Positions 5,923 through 7,303 of a stretch of DNA of 7,303 nt are shown here, piece by piece. Within the stretch, counting starts at the first letter, position 1. Each line of letters starts with the position of its first letter. The stretch spans positions 1-7,303 of the forward strand of contig JAKSSQ010000089.1 of NCBI GenBank assembly GCA_024403005.1, read 5' to 3'. A program made the translations under genes and the position numbers. Source of the DNA: Clostridia bacterium. GTDB lineage: Bacteria > Bacillota > Clostridia > Peptostreptococcales > Anaerovoracaceae. Under the pieces are notes generated by a model. It was not told where the DNA came from, did not search any database, and worked only from the letters and a program-made list of their open reading frames with translations.

Positions 5923-6988
5923 GTATTCCCAGAGAGTAGACCGCTTAAGGGCTCTCCTGGACGAGGAAAACATAGACGGCCTTTACATAAGCCACGAAGA
6001 GAACGTTTCCTATTTTACAGGTAAAAAGGGCAACGACTGCACGCTCTGGATTACAAAGGACGACGCAGTTATCTTTACGGATTTCCGCTACAGGGAAATG
6101 GCTCAGGAGCTTGCAGGCTGGCTTCAGCTGGACGAGATTGGAGCTAAAAGAAGGCCTCTGGACAGGCTTAAAAGCTGCAGAGAGACGAGAATAGGCGTCG
6201 AAAGGGATTATCTTCCTTTAAACGATTATCTCGACTTTACAGGCCGGATTTCCGGCAAATCCATAGTTCCGGTAAGCGGCCTTGTGGAAAAGCTCCGAAT
6301 CGTTAAAGACGAAGAGGAAATCGAGCTTACTAGGCAGGCGGAAGAGATTTCCGCACAGGCTTTCAACTACATAATCGGCTACATTAAGCCGGGCATGAGC
6401 GAAAAGCAGGTTGCTGTAGAGCTGGAACACTGGATGCTGACCCACGGAGGAGAAGGCATAAGCTTCGATACTATCGTGGTTTCCGGAGCTAAAAGCAGCT
6501 ATCCCCACGGTGTTCCCGACGGAAAGCTCATAGAAGACGGCGATTTCGTTACAATGGACTACGGAACTGTAGTCGGCGGATACCACGCAGACATGACCAG
6601 AACTGTTGCAGTAGGCCACGCTACAGACGAAATGAAGCGCGTCTACAATACGGTTTTAAGGGCACAGACGGAAAGCTGCAGGCAGATTAAAGCCGGAATT
6701 CTGGGCAGTGAAGCCCATAAAATCGCTGCGGACATTATCGCAGCAGAAGGGTACGGAGAATATTTCGGACACGGACTTGGCCACGGCACAGGTCTTGAAA
6801 TTCACGAAGCTCCGAGATTTTCGCCGTTTTACCAGGCGGAGATACCCGAAAACTCAATTATGTCCATCGAACCGGGCATTTATCTGCCAAAAATGTTCGG
6901 TGTTAGAATTGAGGACTTGTGCATAGTAAAAGCTGATGGTATAATTAATCTGACTATTAGCGCACCCAAAGAGTTAATAATTTTGTAA
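5912..6988 (+). CDS. M24-family Xaa-Pro peptidase (aminopeptidase P / prolidase type, YqhT-like)
   Basis: A 358-residue metallopeptidase, the usual length for the short bacterial Xaa-Pro peptidases such as YqhT of Bacillus. The N-terminal creatinase-like domain (about 5-125) shows RVDRLRALLDEENIDGLYIS and FTDFRYREMA. The M24 pita-bread domain (about 135-350) holds the five metal ligands: D216 in MDYG, D227 in HADMTR, H291 in GHGLGHGTG, E320 in MSIEPGIY and E334 in RIEDL. H199 in YPHGVP and H298 in EIHEAP are the accessory histidines. It should cleave peptides with proline in the second position using two metal ions, probably manganese or cobalt, in the cytoplasm. Sequence alone does not decide between aminopeptidase P (long peptides) and prolidase (dipeptides). 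The start is TTG, supported by a strong ribosome binding site; the gene overlaps the upstream one by 11 bases. It sits directly before efp, as yqhT does in Bacillus. Its last 20 codons are AT-rich and carry a promoter. Confidence 0.94.
   Translation: MKNKYSQRVDRLRALLDEENIDGLYISHEENVSYFTGKKGNDCTLWITKDDAVIFTDFRYREMAQELAGWLQLDEIGAKRRPLDRLKSCRETRIGVERDYLPLNDYLDFTGRISGKSIVPVSGLVEKLRIVKDEEEIELTRQAEEISAQAFNYIIGYIKPGMSEKQVAVELEHWMLTHGGEGISFDTIVVSGAKSSYPHGVPDGKLIEDGDFVTMDYGTVVGGYHADMTRTVAVGHATDEMKRVYNTVLRAQTESCRQIKAGILGSEAHKIAADIIAAEGYGEYFGHGLGHGTGLEIHEAPRFSPFYQAEIPENSIMSIEPGIYLPKMFGVRIEDLCIVKADGIINLTISAPKELIIL
6917..6945 (+). promoter_or_regulatory. Probable sigma-A type promoter for efp, inside the peptidase 3' end
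   Basis: TATAAT at 6940-6945 is a perfect -10, preceded by TG at 6937-6938 (extended -10, TGGTATAAT). TTGTGC at 6917-6922 is a partial -35, separated by exactly 17 bases. Transcription would begin near 6952, leaving a leader of about 60 bases before the efp ATG. The elements fall on peptidase codons 336-345, where codon use turns AT-rich (ATA, ATT, AAT, TTA), unlike the rest of the gene. Not tested experimentally. Confidence 0.65.
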
Positions 6989-6998
6989 TTCACATATT

Positions 6999-7003
6999 GG
7001 AGG
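6999..7003 (+). promoter_or_regulatory. Ribosome binding site of efp
   Basis: GGAGG in the 25-base gap lies 10 bases before the ATG at 7014. The gap contains no terminator-like hairpin, so read-through from the peptidase gene is also possible. Confidence 0.8.
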
Positions 7004-7013
7004 AATTAGATTT

Positions 7014-7303
7014 ATGGTTACAGCAGGCGATTTCAGAAACGGCAAGACTTTCATTATGAACGGCGAACCTTGCGTTGTTATCAGCTTCCAGCACGTAAAG
7101 CCCGGTAAGGGAGCAGCTTTCGTACGTACAAAGTACAGAAACATCATTACAGGAGCTACAAGAGAAGAAGCTTTCAACCCCAACGATAAGTTCGAAGACG
7201 CTCATATCGAAACAAGAAGAATGCAGTACCTCTACAACGACGGCGAACTGTATTACTTCATGGACCCCGAAACATTCGATCAGGTTCCCATGTCTCTTGA
7301 ACT
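7014..7303 (+). CDS. efp: Elongation factor P, 3' partial
   Basis: The first 96 residues of EF-P (full length is usually about 185) are present before the window ends. The N-terminal KOW-like domain starts MVTAGDFRNG and contains FQHVKPGKGAAFVRTKYRN (25-43). K32 is at the tip of the conserved loop that is post-translationally modified in many bacteria. The second domain begins with IETRRMQYLYNDGELYYFMD (65-84). EF-P binds between the P and E sites of stalled ribosomes and promotes peptide bond formation at consecutive prolines. PGKGAAF resembles the Bacillus form, whose K32 carries a 5-aminopentanol group, rather than the E. coli K34 loop, which is lysylated by EpmA. No modification gene is in this window. 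All five Lys codons seen are AAG, the same bias as leuS, which fits high expression. A dedicated promoter probably lies just upstream, in the peptidase gene. Confidence 0.97.
   Translation, partial: MVTAGDFRNGKTFIMNGEPCVVISFQHVKPGKGAAFVRTKYRNIITGATREEAFNPNDKFEDAHIETRRMQYLYNDGELYYFMDPETFDQVPMSLE

Noticed and set aside
6243..6256. Inverted repeat GCCGGA-TT-TCCGGC in the peptidase gene
   Set aside because: The two-base loop is too tight, no T-run follows, and it lies mid-gene. Probably chance.

Overview
This window is a dense single-strand block of bacterial housekeeping genes. All seven genes lie on the + strand and there is almost no untranslated DNA: the gaps are 34, 6, 9 and 25 bases, and two gene pairs overlap by 11 bases. 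Gene content, strong Shine-Dalgarno sequences, an RNase J, a YlbF/YheA-type protein and a Bacillus-like EF-P point to a Firmicute (Bacillota). A Clostridia or related anaerobe of medium GC is likely, partly because NadD and YqeK are fused. The genus cannot be resolved from what is visible. There are no mobile elements, tRNAs, rRNAs, CRISPR arrays, phage genes or intrinsic terminators.

Layout: (1) 1-1033, the 3' part of a nadD-yqeK fusion (NAD synthesis adenylyltransferase plus an HD-domain Ap4A hydrolase), with its 5' end outside the window. (2) 1023-1379, rsfS, a ribosomal silencing factor. (3) 1414-3888, leuS, leucyl-tRNA synthetase. (4) 3895-5574, rnj, the RNase J ribonuclease. (5) 5584-5922, a small helical YlbF/YheA-family protein. 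(6) 5912-6988, an M24 Xaa-Pro peptidase starting at TTG. (7) 7014-7303, the 5' part of efp, elongation factor P, cut by the window end.

The common theme is translation and RNA turnover: ribosome silencing under starvation, leucine charging, mRNA and rRNA processing, a possible RNA-decay accessory factor, and a proline pair of X-Pro peptidase plus the polyproline-stall factor EF-P. The spacing suggests one transcription unit from nadD-yqeK to the peptidase, with translational coupling at most junctions. A consensus-like promoter with an extended -10 (TGGTATAAT) lies inside the last codons of the peptidase gene and probably gives efp its own transcription.

I do not see a new multi-gene system here. 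The observations most worth checking are the efp promoter inside a coding sequence, the compact HD domain of the NadD-YqeK fusion, unusual residues in the LeuRS editing domain, the extreme codon bias of leuS (which also creates a long false antisense ORF), and the pairing of RNase J with a cysteine-free YlbF-family protein.
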